Assembly: GCF_052324685.1 (NCBI RefSeq)
Contig: NC_135212.1
Coordinates: 15,434,410-15,498,409 of the forward strand
Source: Brachyhypopomus gauderio
Lineage: Eukaryota; Chordata; Actinopteri; Gymnotiformes; Hypopomidae
Direction: 5' to 3'
DNA length: 64,000 nucleotides
In this document: piece by piece, positions 40,292-54,011 of the stretch
How the letters are laid out: each line of letters opens with the position of its first letter
Position numbering within the stretch: the first letter of the stretch is position 1
Notes under the pieces: model-generated
The model's database searches: none
What the model saw: only the letters and a program-made list of their open reading frames with translations
What the model was told of the DNA's origin: nothing
Translations under genes and position numbers: made by a program

Positions 40292-41990
40292 TGTGTTTTC
40301 AAAAACAGAAGCTAAACGTCAGTTTGTGTGTTTGTATCTGGGTTACTCATAGCGAAATGGGTAGGTATGGCAAGGGCAGTGTGAAAGCTACAGAGGCCTG
40401 TGTTTTTGTAAGTGCATGTGAAAGAGAGGGGGGGGAGGTAGAGCCCATGGGTTGTAAAGTGTTGGAAGCAAGGGGGAGTGTGAGGGGAGTGGAGGAGGGG
40501 GGGGCAGAGTGTGTGAGAAAGGCACGTGCGTGTGTGGCTTAGCAGCTGTGTATGCCTCCCTCCACTGCTTTGTATGGAAAATGAAAATATTCACTGTAGA
40601 GCTGTTTGTGGACGGATTTGGCTCAAAATTGGCACATCGCACTACAATGGTCATGTGAATGTGGATTTCAATTTGCATAACAATCAGACATACTATGGCG
40701 TAGTTATTGAACTGGGAATTTGATGTGTTATGATGGTAGCATTGTGATGCATATGAAAAATATTAATTTGTCAAAAACTTAGGATTTTTTCGCTAATCTT
40801 AGCATTTCAGAGTCTGCTGAGTATTACAAGGTGTGATTTAAGGTGATGGAGTTAAAATGCTAGGACTAGTATGAAAATGGCAAGTTATATATATTTGATA
40901 ATAGTGAAAAAGTGGTACATTTTTGCAAAGCACATGTAATTACAAAGTTGCTAGGAATTCTGCATACAATCATATGAGTGCAAGCATTACTTGATAAGTG
41001 AAATTATGTAGGAGAAATTCAGGATTTTCTAGTATAGCGCCACCTAGTGGTGCAATTCCCTTCCAACATGGGTATGTCTTAGAGGGTGTGTACATGAACA
41101 TACCATGTCAGTTTCATGTGTATGTACCTATGGTAAGTAGGTCAAATGGCCAATTAATTAAAATTAAAATTAATTGGCTTATGGCGGCCATGTTTTTTGA
41201 GTGATGAGGTCATCATTGTGTGTCTTGATACCACTTGACCCCATGATGATGCCTGTAAAGTTTTGGTTTGATGTGACTAATGGTTTCTGAGAAACAGTTT
41301 TTCCCATGTTATAGCGCCCCCTATTGGACAATCGTGGCCAGCTTTGACCTGTGACCTCCGAGTCATGTGCCCTAACAACTGATAAATTTGCATGAAGATT
41401 GGTCAAAGCATTGTTGAGATATAGCTGCTGAAGTAAATTTGGCCACGCCTCAGAGCTATTGATTGACATGTGACAGCCAGGCTGTATGGAAATGTCACAA
41501 TGTTGGCGATGGGTTTTGATAATGAGATTCTTCTGAGTAGTTTGATACCAAGATTGTGGTGATCAGATGAAAAACCAAGGAGTAGTAGGCAAAAGTAGGT
41601 TTTGCATATTATGCAAATTAGCAAAAAATCTAAGTAGGCGGAGCTTCATAGTTGTATATGAAATGTCCTATTGAATTGAGCCAAGGAATGCATAGGAAGT
41701 GGAATTTTGTTTCTATGACTTATGGTATGGGAGATATGGGCCAAAAAGTCACATAGTGTGCTATAGCGCCACCATCAGGCCGATGTGGGTCCCTATAAGT
41801 GTGTGTGGTCCTTTTGACCTAGAGAACAAGTTTGGCAAGTTTGGTGTGTCTAGGCCTTACGGTTTAGGCTGCAGTATCATTTATAGACAGCAAAATGGGC
41901 AAAAGAATAATAATAATAAGAAAAACGCTAACAATTACAATAGGGTTCCCACACTATGTGTGTGTGAACCCTAAAAAGAAAAATCCTAAA
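38927..41990 (+). repeat. array unit 5 (class C)
   Basis: Class C: a short head, then two CATGACTGA-type blocks (about 39455-39690 and 39912-40080). They are separated by a partial duplication of the ACATCTGCGTGTGTCAGAAA to AGGAAGGCCTGCATGTG segment. A GT tract at 40136-40192, a class B-like tail and one hairpin cassette at 41941-41973 follow. Confidence 0.88.
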
Positions 41991-43178
41991 TATAGCCGCA
42001 AGCGGCAATTGCGGGTTCACACACGAAAAAGGCAAAAAAGCCCAAAAAATTGGCAAAATGATTCAGATCAGAAGTAAATCACATGCTGTGATTAGCTTTG
42101 TGTGTATGTGTGTTTTTTGATTTAAGCAGTACATCTTGGCTTGATCCAAGGAATGCAACAGAAGTAGAATTTTGTTTCTAGGCCCTACAGTGTGAAAGAT
42201 ATTGGAAAATAAAAGTGAAAAGAAGCTGTTTGGGTTTGGCCAGTGTGTGCTCTACAGAAAGTGTGTGATGACATCTGCGTGTGTCAGAAAGGGAGACACA
42301 GAAATAGCACATCTGGCTAGGGCTGCATCTATGTGAACAATATAGGAAGGCCTGCATGTGTCTATACATGATTGGGACTGTATATTACCGACAGAGAGAG
42401 ATTCAGGGAGCCAGAGACTTTGCTTTGTTAATTCTCTCCTTGCACACCTTGCACGCCTAACATGACTGTCCGTGTATTCAAAGTATGAACGTAGTCTGCA
42501 AAGCCTGCCATAACATGACTGACATGACTGACATAACTGATATGACTGGAATGACTTCACTGGCATGACGAACAAAAATAACATGACTGATATGACTGAC
42601 AACTGGCATGACTGGAATGAGTGACATGACTAGCATGACTGTAATGACATGACTGATATGAGTGACATGACTGGCATGACATGACTGATATGACTGACAC
42701 GACTTATGTCTGACATGACTGGACTGACATGACTGACATCTGCTTGTGTCAGAAAAGGAGACACAGAAATAGCACATCTGGCTAGGGCTGCATCTATGTG
42801 AACAGTATAGGAAGGCCTGCATGTGTCTATACATAATTGGGCCTGTATATTACCGACAGAGAGAGATTGAGGGAGCCAGAGACTATGCTTTGTTAATTCA
42901 CTCCTTGCACACCTTGCATGCCTAACATGACTGTCCATGTATTCAAAGTATGAATGTGGACTAACATGACTGATATGACTGACATAACTGGCATGACTGT
43001 AATGATTTGATTATTTGACTTATATGACTGACATGACTGATATGACTGATATGACTGGACTGAAATGACTGGCATGGCATGCCTGATATGACTGATACGA
43101 CTGACATTGCTGGCATGACTGACATATACTATACATATATTATAAATATGCATACAAACTATACATACATTTAGGTAG

Positions 43179-43243
<65 letters not shown>

Positions 43244-43652
43244 TGGTAGTGTATGTTCTGACATTAATCAGATTAAGCAAACAAAGTTACCCAATGTCAA
43301 ATGTCTTGAATCTCAAGAAGATATGCAGGGGCCCATGGGCCATATAGGATATGAGCATTGTTTAGAGTAAATAATTAACCTAGGATTTGAATACATGTAG
43401 CATGCTCTGAAGTATCAGTGTCCATTTAACTGGCTTATGAGTCACCAAGGCCCAAAAGGTCACAAAACATTGTAATGGCAAAACAATTCAGATAATAGAT
43501 CTAAATCACTTGCTGAGATTATCTTAGTGTGTCTTTGGATGGCAAAAATAAGCTAAACATCAGTTAGTGTGTTGGAAATGGCTAGAGAACTGTGCATATG
43601 AAGCATAATTGTAGTCATGTGTGTGAATGTGTATAGAGAAAAAAGTTAAATA

Positions 43653-43720
<68 letters not shown>

Positions 43721-43779
43721 AGTCAAAGAGTAATGGGTATACATGGCTAGGGCAGTGTGTATGTTAAACCTATAAGTAG

Positions 43780-43816
<37 letters not shown>

Positions 43817-45437
43817 TGTGTGTGTTTTCAAAAACAGAAGCTAAACGTCAGTTTGTGTGTTTGTATCTGGGTTACTCATAGAGAAATGGGTAGGTATGGC
43901 AAGGGCAGTGTGAAAGCTACAGAGGCCTGTGTTTTTGTAAGTGCATGTGAAAGAGAGGGGGAGGAGGTAGAGCCCATGGGTTGTAAACTGTTGGAAGCCT
44001 GGGGGAGTGTGAGGGGAGTGGAGGAGGGGGGGGCAGAGTGTGTGAGAAAGGCACCTGCGTGTGTCTCTAATCCTCCCTCCACTGCTGAGTATGGAAAATG
44101 AAAATATTCACTGTAGAGCTGTTTGTGGACGGATTTGGCTCAAAATTGGCACATCGCACCACAATGGTCATGTGAATGTGGATTTCAATTTCCATAACAA
44201 TCAGACATACTATGGCGTAGTTATTGAACTGGGAATTTGATGTGTTATGATGGTAGCATTGTGATGCATATGAAAAATATTAATTTGTCAAAAACTTAGG
44301 ATTTTCTCGCTAATCTTAGCATTTCAGAGTCTGCTGAGTATTACAAGGTGTGATTTAAGGTGATGGAGTTAAAATGCTAGGACTAGTATGAAAATGACTA
44401 GTTATATATATTAGATAATAGTGAAAAAGTGGTACATTTTTGCAAAGCACATGTAATTACAAAGTTGCTAGGAATTCTGCATACAATCATATGAGTCCAA
44501 GCATTTTTTGATAAGTGAAAATATGTAGGAGAAATTCTGGATTTTCTAGTATAGCGCCACCTAGTAGTGCAATTCCCTTCTAACATGAGTATGTCTTAGA
44601 GGGTGTGTACATGAACATACCATGTCAGTTTCATGTGTATGTACCTATGGTAAGTCTGTCAAATGGCCAATTAATTCAAATTAAAATTAATTGGCTTATG
44701 GCGGCCATGTTTTTTGAGTGATGAGGTCATCATTGTGTGTCTTGATACCACTTGACCCCATGATGATGCCTGTAAAGTTTTGGCTTGATGTGACTAATGG
44801 TTTCTGAGAAACAGTTTTTCCCATGTTATAGCGCCCCCTATTGGACAATCGTGGCCAGCTTTGACCTGTGACCTCCGAGTCATGTGCCCTAACAACTGAT
44901 AAATTTTCATGAAGATTGGTGAAAGCATTGTTGAGATATAGCTGCTGAAGTAAATTTGGCCACACCTCAGAGCTATTGATTGACATGTGACAGCCAGGCT
45001 GTATGGAAATGTCACAATGTTGGCGATAAGTTTTGATAATGAGATTCTTCTGAGTAGTTTGATACCAAGATTGTGGTGATCAGATGAAAAACCAAGGAGT
45101 AGTAGGCAAAAGTAGGTTTTGCATATTATGCAAATTAGCAAAAAATCTAAGTAGGCGGAGCTTCATAGTTGTATATGAAATGTCCTATTGAATTGAGCCA
45201 AGGAATGCATAGGAAGTGGAATTTTGTTTCTATGACTTATGGTATGGGAGATATGGCCCAAAAAGTCACATAGTGTGCTATAGCGCCACCATCAGGCCGA
45301 TGTGGGTCCCTATAAGTGTGTGTGGTCCTTTTGACCTAGAGAACAAGTTTGGCAAGTTTGGTGTGTCTAGGCCTTACGGTTTAGGCTGCAGTATCATTTA
45401 TAGACAGCAAAATGGGAAGAAGAATAATAATAAGAAA
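41991..45437 (+). repeat. array unit 6 (class C)
   Basis: Close copy of unit 5 with the same doubled CATGACTGA-type blocks (about 42515-42745, 42962-43125), GT tracts at 43181-43241 and 43657-43718, and no hairpin cassette at its end. About 450 extra bases lie between the two GT tracts. Confidence 0.88.
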
Positions 45438-47364
45438 TATAGCCGCAAGCGGCAATTGGCGGGTTCACACACGAATAGGCTTCTTGGCCTCAATAGGCAG
45501 AGGCCCAAAAGGTCCTTTAGACCCCAAAATGTGAAAAGAAGCTGTTTGAGTGGAAAAAATGCACAAATAAATCAATGTGCAAAAAAAGGTTCAATTGGGG
45601 CACTAAAGGCCCAAAAGGATCAAAATAATATGTATTGGCAAAATTATTCAGATCACAGAACTAAATCACAATGCTGAGATCAGCTTTGTGTGTGTTTGTG
45701 TGGTGTTTCATGTGAGAAATAGTTTTCAGTCAGTTCCGGTGTTTGGCCATTAGATGGAGCCCAAGTACTATCATACTGATATCTCATTAATCTCAGTAAT
45801 GCAATGACATTTTGGTGAATTAAAAGGTTCATTTCTGGTCAGGCAGTGCACTTTTTGTTATGAGATGTAATTGCAATGTTATAGACCTCATTGATCTGAA
45901 TCATACAAGCCCCATTACTTGTCTGTATTCTGCATAACAAGATTGCTGCGTGAGTTTTTATGATTTCTCAGGTTTTTGGGTACTGTAGCGCCTCCGACAG
46001 GCCAATTTGAACCAAACTTGGCATACCTCACAGGGACCTCAGTGTATAAAAGCCTTTCAAATTGGGAGTTGATCACTTACATGGTTTATGAGTTATAGCA
46101 ATAAAGGTCATTTATGGCATGGCCAGAAGGATATAATGGAAAAATTGACCAATCAGACAAATAAAAATGCAACATTTTTTCCATATGTAGTTAACTACAG
46201 TGTCTACAGATTATGCCTATGCCATTTTTGCCATCATTGGATCAAATTCCTAGGAATAGTTCTTAAAGAGCTATTTACAAACAATTGATGAATGTGACAA
46301 AAGTATGCATTTTTTTATAGGACTTGTAATTGCAATGTTGTCAGGTCTACTGCAAGGAATAAAAAGAAACAAGTTGCATGTTCCTAAGTGAAAATTTGGA
46401 GGAGTTATGCATGATTTTCACAAATAGCGCCACCTAGTGGCCAAATGTTTTAAAACTGCACAGCATGACACATAGTCCTGAGATATGCACAGTGGTGAGG
46501 TTTCATGTTGATTGGCCAATGGTAAGTCTGTCAAATGGCCAATTAATTCAAATAAAAATTAATTGGCTCATGGCGGCCATGTTTTTTGAGTGATGATGTC
46601 ATCATTGTGTGTCTTGATATCACTTGGGCCCCTGATGATGCCTGTAAAGTTTTGGCTTGATGTAACTAATGGTTTCTGAGAAACAGTTTTTCCCATGTTA
46701 TAGCGCCCCCTATTGGACAATCGTGGCCAGCTTTGACCTATGACCTCGGAGTCATGTGCCCTAACAACTGTTAAAATTTTATGAAGATCCGTCAAAGCGT
46801 TGCTGAGATATAGCTGTTTAAGTAAATTTGGCCACGCCCCAGAGCTATTGATTGACATGTCACAACGACACTGTATGCAAATGTCACAATTTTTTCCAGG
46901 AATATTGATAATGAGATTCTTCTGAACATTTTGATACCAAGCTTGTGGTGATCGGATGAAAAACCAGGGACTAGTATAAAAAAGTAGGTTTTGCATATTA
47001 TGCAAATTAGCAAAAAATCTAAGTAGGCGGAGCTTAATGATTCTTGAGGCTTTTTTGTTTGGCTTGAACCAAGGAATCCATCAGAAGTGGAATTTTGTTT
47101 CTAGGCCCTACGGTTTGGGAGATATGGACCAAAACGCAAAATGGTGCGCTATAGCGCCACCATCAGGCCAATGTGGGTCTCTGTACTTTAGCACGGTCTC
47201 GCAAAGAGACTACACCATTCTGCCAAGTTTGGTGTCTCTGGGCCTTACGGTCTAGGCTGCAGTATGCGTTTTATGCGGAGAAAAATAATAATAATAATAA
47301 GAAGAAAAAAGAAAAATTCGAGCAATTACAATAGGTTTCCCACACTACGTGTGTGAACCCTAAA
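45438..47364 (+). repeat. array unit 7 (short, divergent)
   Basis: The shortest unit, 1.9 kb. It lacks the CATGACTGA block and GT tract. The first kilobase is largely its own, and the second half matches the tails of units 4-6 and the end of unit 3. It finishes with one hairpin cassette (47332-47362) in a variant form, TAGGTTTCCC. Confidence 0.85.
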
Positions 47365-50300
47365 TATAGCCGCAAGCGGCGATTGGCGGGTTCACACAAA
47401 AAAAGGCACAAAAGCCCAAAGGGTCTTTTAGACCAACAAGTGATATGAAGCTACTTCAGTCCAAAAAATGGACAGATAAAGTAATTTGCAAAAAATTATT
47501 CAACTGGGGCAATAAAGGCCCAAAAGATCAAAACAAAATGTAATGGCAAAATGATTCAGATCATAGAAGTTAATCAGTGCTGTGATTAGCTTTGTATTTG
47601 TGTGTTTGTGTGTTTTTTCATGTATGCAGTAAGGGCTTCTTGAGGCTTTTTTGGTTGGCTTGAGCAAAGGAATACAGCTGAAGTAGAATTTTGTTTCTAG
47701 GCCATACAGTGTGGAAGATATTAGCAAAATGATTCAGACCATACAACTAAATCAAATGCTGAGATTAGGTTAAAAGCACTGACACACTGACACACATTGT
47801 GTGTCAGCACTAAAAGCACTGACACACAATTTGTCAGAAGTTGTGAACATAGCAGCAGGAGAGCTCTTGTTAATGCCCCACATGTAAACCCCACTATTTA
47901 ACCCTTTTCATTTAGCTGACAAAATCTGTCACATGTGAATCTCAAACAAACCAAAGAGTGATGGCTTACTATACAATAAAATAACACAAATATTCTTATC
48001 TTTGCCTGTTCATGATGTTCTCATCCCTACTCTGACATGTTCTCACTGTTGTGCCCATAGTAGGGAGGCCACTAGGAATGTGTATCTAACAAGACTTTGA
48101 TGATAAGTAAAGCATGCAGTTATATAGAGGTTGTGTGTGAAATGTGAATTACATATCTCTGTCCTCTCTTATGTCATTTCAGGATGTATAGAGGGCATGA
48201 GTTGAGAGTGTGGATGGAAAAATGAAGCTAAATATCAGTTAGTGTGTTGGAAATGGCAAGAGAAATGTATATATGAAGCATATAGGAAGTCCTGTGTGAG
48301 GGTGTGTGGAAAAAAAGAAGCTAAATATCTGTATATTAGTCACTGGGTAATTGGTAGTAATGGCTAGAATTAGTGTGTATGTGAAACCTATAGGCCAGAG
48401 AGGCCTTTGTTTTTGTGAGTGCATGTGAAGGAGAGAGAGGGGGAGGGAGAGCCCAAGGGTTGTAAAGTGTTAGAAGCATGGGGGAGTGGAGGAGGGGGGC
48501 AGCGTGTGTGAGAATGGCAAACGTGCGTGTCTTATTCAACTGAGGCAATAAAGGCCCAAAAGATCAAAACAAAATGTATTGGCAAAATGATTCAGATCAT
48601 AGAAGTTAATCAAATGCTGTGATTAGCTTTGTATGTGTGTGTGTGTTTTTTCATGTATGCAGTAAGGGCTTCTTGAGGCTTTTTTGGTTGGCTTGAGCAA
48701 AGGAATACAGCTGAAGTACAATTTTGTTTCTAGGCCATACAGTGTGGAAGATATTAGCAAAATGATTCAGACAATACAACTAAATCAAATGCTGAGATTA
48801 GGTTAAAAGTACTGACACACTGACCCAGGGGCCTAGTCAAATAAATATACCTTTGGCTGAATTTGACTGATGTTGTGAACATAGCAGCAGGAGAGCTCTG
48901 GTTAATGCCCCACATGTAAACACCACTCTTTAACCCTTTTCATTTAGCTGACAAAATATGTCACATGTGATTCTCAAACAAACCAGAGTGATGGGTTACT
49001 ATACAATAAAATAACACAAATATTCTTATCTTTGCCTGTTCATGATGTTCTCATCCCTACTCTGACATGTTCTCACTGTTGTGCCCATAGTAGGGAGGCC
49101 ACTAGGAATGTGTATCTAACAAGACTTTGATGATAAGTAAAGCATGCAGTTATATAGAGGTTGTGTGTGAAATGTGAATTACATATCTCTGTCCTCTCTT
49201 ATGTCATTTCAGGATGTATAGAGGGCATGAGTTGAGAGTGTGGATGGAAAAATGAAGCTAAATATCAGTTAGTGTGTTGGAAATGGCAAGAGAAATGTAT
49301 ATATGAAGCATATAGGAAGTCCTGTGTGAGGGTGTGTGGAAAAAAAGAAGCTAAATATCTGTATATTAGTCACTGGGTAATTGGTAGTAATGGCTAGAAT
49401 TAGTGTGTATGTAAAACCTATAGGCCAGAGAGGCCTTTGTTTTTGTGAGTGCATGTGAAGGAGAGAGAGGGGGAGGGAGAGCCCAAGGGTTGTAAAGTGT
49501 TAGAAGCATGGGGGAGTGGAGGAGGGGGGCAGCGTGTGTGAGAACGTGCGTGTCTTAGCAGCTGTCTATGCCTCCCTGCACTGGTCAGTATGGAAAATGA
49601 AAATATTCACTGTAGAGCCGTTTGCAGGCGGATTTGGCTCAAACTTGGCACACTTAACCACAATGGTCATGTGAATGTGGATGTCAGTTTTCATAACAAT
49701 CAGACATACTATGGCGTAGTTATTGAACTGTGAATTTGATGTGTTACGATGGTAGCATTGTGATGTATATGAAAAATATTAATTTGTGAAAACCTTAGGA
49801 TTTTCTTGCTAATCTTAGCATTTCAGAGTCTGCTGAGTATTACAAGGTGTGATTTAAAGGTGATGGAGTTAAAATGCTAGGACTAGTATGAAAATGACAA
49901 GTTATATATATTTGATAATAGTGAAAAAGTGGTACATTTTTGCAAAGCACATGTAATTAGAAAGTTGCTAGGAATTCTGCATACAATCATATGAGTGCAA
50001 GCATTTCTTGATAAGTGAAAATATGTAGGAGAAATTCTGGATTTTCTAGTATAGCGCCACCTAGTGGTGCAATTCCCTTCTAACATGAGTATGTCTTAGA
50101 GGGTGTGTACATGAACATACCATGTCAGTTTCATGTGTATGTACCTATGGTAAGTCTGTCAAATGGCCAATTAATTAAAATTAAAATTAATTGGCTTATG
50201 GTGGCCATGTTTTTTGAGTGATGAGGTCATCATTGTGTGCCTTGATACCACTTGGGCCCCTGATGACGTCTGTAAAGTTTGGGCTTGATGTGACTAATGG

Positions 50301-51047
50301 TTTCTGAGAAACAAATTTCCCCATGTTATAGCGCCCCCTATTGGACAATCGTGGCCAGCTTTGACCTGTGACCTCTGAGTCATGTGCCCTAACAACTGAT
50401 AAATTTTCATGAAGATTGGTCAAAGCATTGCTGAGATATAGCTGCTGAAGTAAATTTAGCCACGCCTCAGAGCTATTGATTGACATGTGACAGTCAGACT
50501 GTATACCAATGTCACAGTTTTGTTGATATTCATTGACAATGAGATTCTTGTGAATATTTTGACACCAAGATTGTGGTGATCAGATAAAAAACCAGGGACT
50601 AGTATAAAAAAATAGGTTTTGCATATTATGCAAATTAGCAAAAAATCTAAGTAGGCGGAGCTTAATGGTTGTATATGAATAGTCCTATTGAATTTTGCCA
50701 AGGAATCCATAAAAAGTGGAATTTTGTTTCTATGACTTACGGATTGGGAGATATGGACCAAACGACAAAATGGTGCGCTATAGCGCCACCATCAGGCCAA
50801 TGTGGGTCTCTGTACTTGAGTCTGGTCCTTGGACCATACATTATCAATTTGCCAAGTTTGGTGTTTCTAGGCCTTACGGTCTAGGCTGCACAATGCGTTT
50901 TAGGTCAAAAAATGGGCAAAAGAATAATAATAATAAGAAGAAGAAGAAGAAAGAAAAATCCTAACAATTACAATAGGGTTCCCACACTATGTGTGTGAAC
51001 CCTAACAATTACAATAGGGTTCCCACACTATGTGTGTGAACCCTAAA
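47365..51047 (+). repeat. array unit 8 (class B)
   Basis: Close to unit 4, again with an internal duplication of about 1 kb (about 47510-48535 and 48536-49550). It ends in two hairpin cassettes at 50974-51004 and 51015-51045. Confidence 0.88.
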
Positions 51048-53701
51048 TATAGCCGCAAGCGGCGATTGGCGGGTTCACACACCAATAGGCATTTTGGCCT
51101 CAGTAGGCAAAAGGAAGCCCAAAAGGTCCTTTAGACCTAAAAGTGAAAAAAAGCTGTTTGGGTTTGGCCAGTGTGTGCTCTACAGATGTAGAGTGTGATG
51201 ACATCTGCGTGTGTCAGAAAGGGAGACACAAAAATAGCACATCTGGCTAGAGCTGCATCTATGTGAACAGTATAGGAAGGCCTGCACTTGTCTATACATG
51301 ATTGGGCCTCTATATTACTGACAGAGAGAGATTGAGGGAGCCAGAGACTATGCTTTGTTATTTCACTCCTTGTACACGTAGCACGCCTAACATGACTGCC
51401 TGTGTATTCAAAGTATGAATGTAGTCTGCAAAGCCTGACATGACTGGCATTACTGACATAACTGATATGACTGGCATGACTGGAATGACATCACTGGCAT
51501 GACGAACAAAATTAACATGACTGATATGACTGACATAACTGGCATGACTGTAATGATTTGAAGATTTGACTGACATGACTGGACTGACATGACTGATAGG
51601 ACTGATATGACTGGACTGAAATGATTGGCATGACATGACTTACATGACTGGCAGAACATGACTGGCATGACTGGCATCACTGACATGACTGATATAACTG
51701 ACATGACTGGACTGGCATGTCTGATATGACTGACATCACTGGTATGACTGACATATACTATACATATACTATAGATATGCATACAAACTATACATACATT
51801 TAGGTAGAAGTGTGTGTGTGTGTGTGTGTGGTAGTATATGTATTCAAACTATGACAACATATACTAATACATACATACATAAGTATACATAGAAACTATA
51901 CATACATATAGGTATAAAGGTGTGTGTGTCTGTGTGTTTGTGTGAGAGACAAAAAGAAGCCAAATATCAGTTTGTATAAGCATGTGTTAGTCACTGAGAT
52001 ATGGGTGGGTATGGCTAGGGAAGTGTCATTGTGAATACTATAGGAAGGCCTGCTTGCGCCTGTATGTGTGTGTGCCTGGTTAATAGACACAGAGAGATCT
52101 AGGTAGCCAGAGCAATGTTTACTTAGGGCACAGAGATGGGAGGGGGAATGTGGGTGAGAGTGTGAGAGAGACTGAGAGTGTGAGTTTCAGCTTGCGTGCG
52201 TGTGAGAAGGAGAAGGTGACAGAGGGACTTTACATGCATTCTTATGCATTGTATATAATACTGCACTGTAGAGCCATACGATAACCGATTTAGATGAAAC
52301 TTGACAAATTTGTTCAGGATGGGATTCTGAATGGGCTTGTGCATTTTGGTCAGAATTGGGTAAAATATGAAAGAGCTTTAAGAATATGAATATTATATGT
52401 ATCGATGCTGTCCATTAAAAAAATATTTAGCAGGTATAAGTGTCCTCAAATCCAAAATCTTTGGATTGTTTTTTGATTTCACACTCTGTAGAGTATTATA
52501 AGACTTTGCTTGACATGATAGTATGAAAATCCTAGGAGGAGTATGAAAAGTGATGATTTCAAACTATTATTAACTGTAAATAAACTGTGCATTTTTTAAT
52601 AGGACATGTAATGGGAAAGTTGTTCGCACTACTGCAAGGAATCAAAAGAGTCCAATTGCATGTTCCCAAGTGGAATTATGTAGGGGATACACTTGCTTTT
52701 TTTGCAATAGCGCCCCCCAGTGGCCAATCGACACCCGGCTGGATTATGTCATAGGGGGCGTGCACTTGTCCACACCCAAGAGGTTTCGTGCAGATCGACC
52801 AATTGTAAGCCTGTCAAACGCGTGCCGATCACTGATTGGCCGATTACGTCAGCCATTTTGGAAGTATGGCATGTCTGCTTTAGGACCTGGTTTCCAGAGG
52901 CCCATAGATGATGTCTGTCAAGTTTCATGTGGATCGGCCAATCTGAGTGCATGGGGCAAATTTTTGCATGTTATAGCGCCCCCTAGCAGGTGAGGTATGG
53001 CAACCTCTGCGAGCTGCCCCAGACCCTCACAGGGAAGCTGTCTGTGAAGTGCCATCTCATTACATGCAAGTTTTCTTAAGTTAGAGCTCCATATGCGCAA
53101 AATTTACTATTGAATTTACGCCCCCTCATTTGATTGGCTTATACTGACTAGGTAGTGAAGAAATTAGCATTTTTGTTGGATACATTTTAAAGTTCAGACT
53201 CTTCTGAACGTTTTGATACCACATATGTGCATGTATGTGAAAAATCCAGGGACTAGTTCGCGCTCAAAGATGTGTGTGATTTTGCACATTATGCAAATTA
53301 ACTCGAAATCTAAGTGGGCGGAGCTTAATGGTTGTATATTAATTGTCCTATTGAATTTAGTCAAGGAATGTATAGGAACTGGAATTTTGGTTCTAGGACC
53401 TACGGTGTAGAAGATATGGACAAAAAGTCAATATGGTCCGCTATAGCGCCACCATCAGGCCAATTTGGGTCCCTGTATGGGAATCTGGTCCTTGGAGGTA
53501 ACTGAACCTTTTTGCCAAGTTTGGGGTTTCTAGGCATTACGGTCTAGGCTGCACAATACGTTTTAGGTCAAAAAATGGGACAAAGAATAATAAGAAAGAA
53601 AAATTCTAACAATTACAATAGGGTTCCCACACTATGTGTGTGTGAACCCTAAAAACTCGAGCAATTACAATAGGGTTCCCACACTATGTGTGTGAACCCT
53701 A
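51048..53701 (+). repeat. array unit 9 (class A)
   Basis: Very like units 1-3 in the head and units 1-2 in the tail, including the 107-codon frame at 52670-52993. It finishes with two hairpin cassettes (53619-53651 and 53671-53702). The array stops here, 310 bases short of the thegl stop codon. Confidence 0.9.
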
Positions 53702-53974
53702 ATAAAGCGAAAACAGGCTGCAGAAGCCTGAGGCCCTGCAGCGGTGCGAGTGCAGTGGTGTGAGTGCAGTGACCGGGTGTACCTGAAGAGATGACTGGGG
53801 TTCACTGAGAGGAGTAAAACTACACCACAGGGAGCTGGTCGCCTGCTCAAAATAATGCAACGCTTCCATTTCAGACAGAAATGCTCCAAGTTAGAGTCTA
53901 AGACAAATGATTGCAAAACCAACAATGAAGAGAAAAAAAAGAAGACGAGAGAAAGATGATGAAGATCCATCTCT
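53702..53974. other. short spacer between array and thegl 3' end
   Basis: No recognisable element. AAGAGAAAAAAAAGAAGACG-type purine-rich sequence occurs near 53928-53955. Confidence 0.5.
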
Positions 53975-53980
53975 TTTATT
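53975..53980 (-). terminator. thegl polyadenylation signal (AATAAA on minus strand)
   Basis: TTTATT on the + strand, 32 bases after the thegl stop codon. This would give a very short 3' untranslated region. Confidence 0.6.
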
Positions 53981-54011
53981 GATTCTCTGTTCTGTCACCA
54001 CTCTGTCAGTG

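Larger units (their letters stand above)
27610..53701 (+). mobile_element. 26-kb head-to-tail array of nine units, Helitron2/Helentron-like (non-autonomous)
   Basis: Nine direct repeats each begin TATAGCCGCAAGCGGC, then GGGTTCACACA. Unit starts: 27610, 30143, 32789, 35357, 38927, 41991, 45438, 47365, 51048. Most tails contain ATAGCGCCACCATCAGGCC, then TACGGTCTAGGCTGCA, then an AATAATAAGAA tract. Several units finish with a hairpin cassette TAGGGTTCCCACAC-TAT-GTGTGTGTGAACCCTA. The 5' GGGTTCACACA is the inverse of the 3' TGTGTGAACCC but sits about 23 bases inside the left end. Microsatellites occur inside. No Rep/helicase, transposase or reverse transcriptase frame is present. These traits resemble non-autonomous Helitron2-type elements, but the family assignment is inference; a plain large satellite is the alternative. 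Confidence 0.5.

Noticed and set aside
27610..53701. CRISPR-like array
   Set aside because: The repeat units are kilobases long, without short repeats separated by unique spacers. The sequence is eukaryotic.
27610..53701. Endogenous retrovirus or LTR retrotransposon cluster
   Set aside because: No gag-, pol- or env-like frames, no primer-binding site, no TG...CA bounded long terminal repeats.
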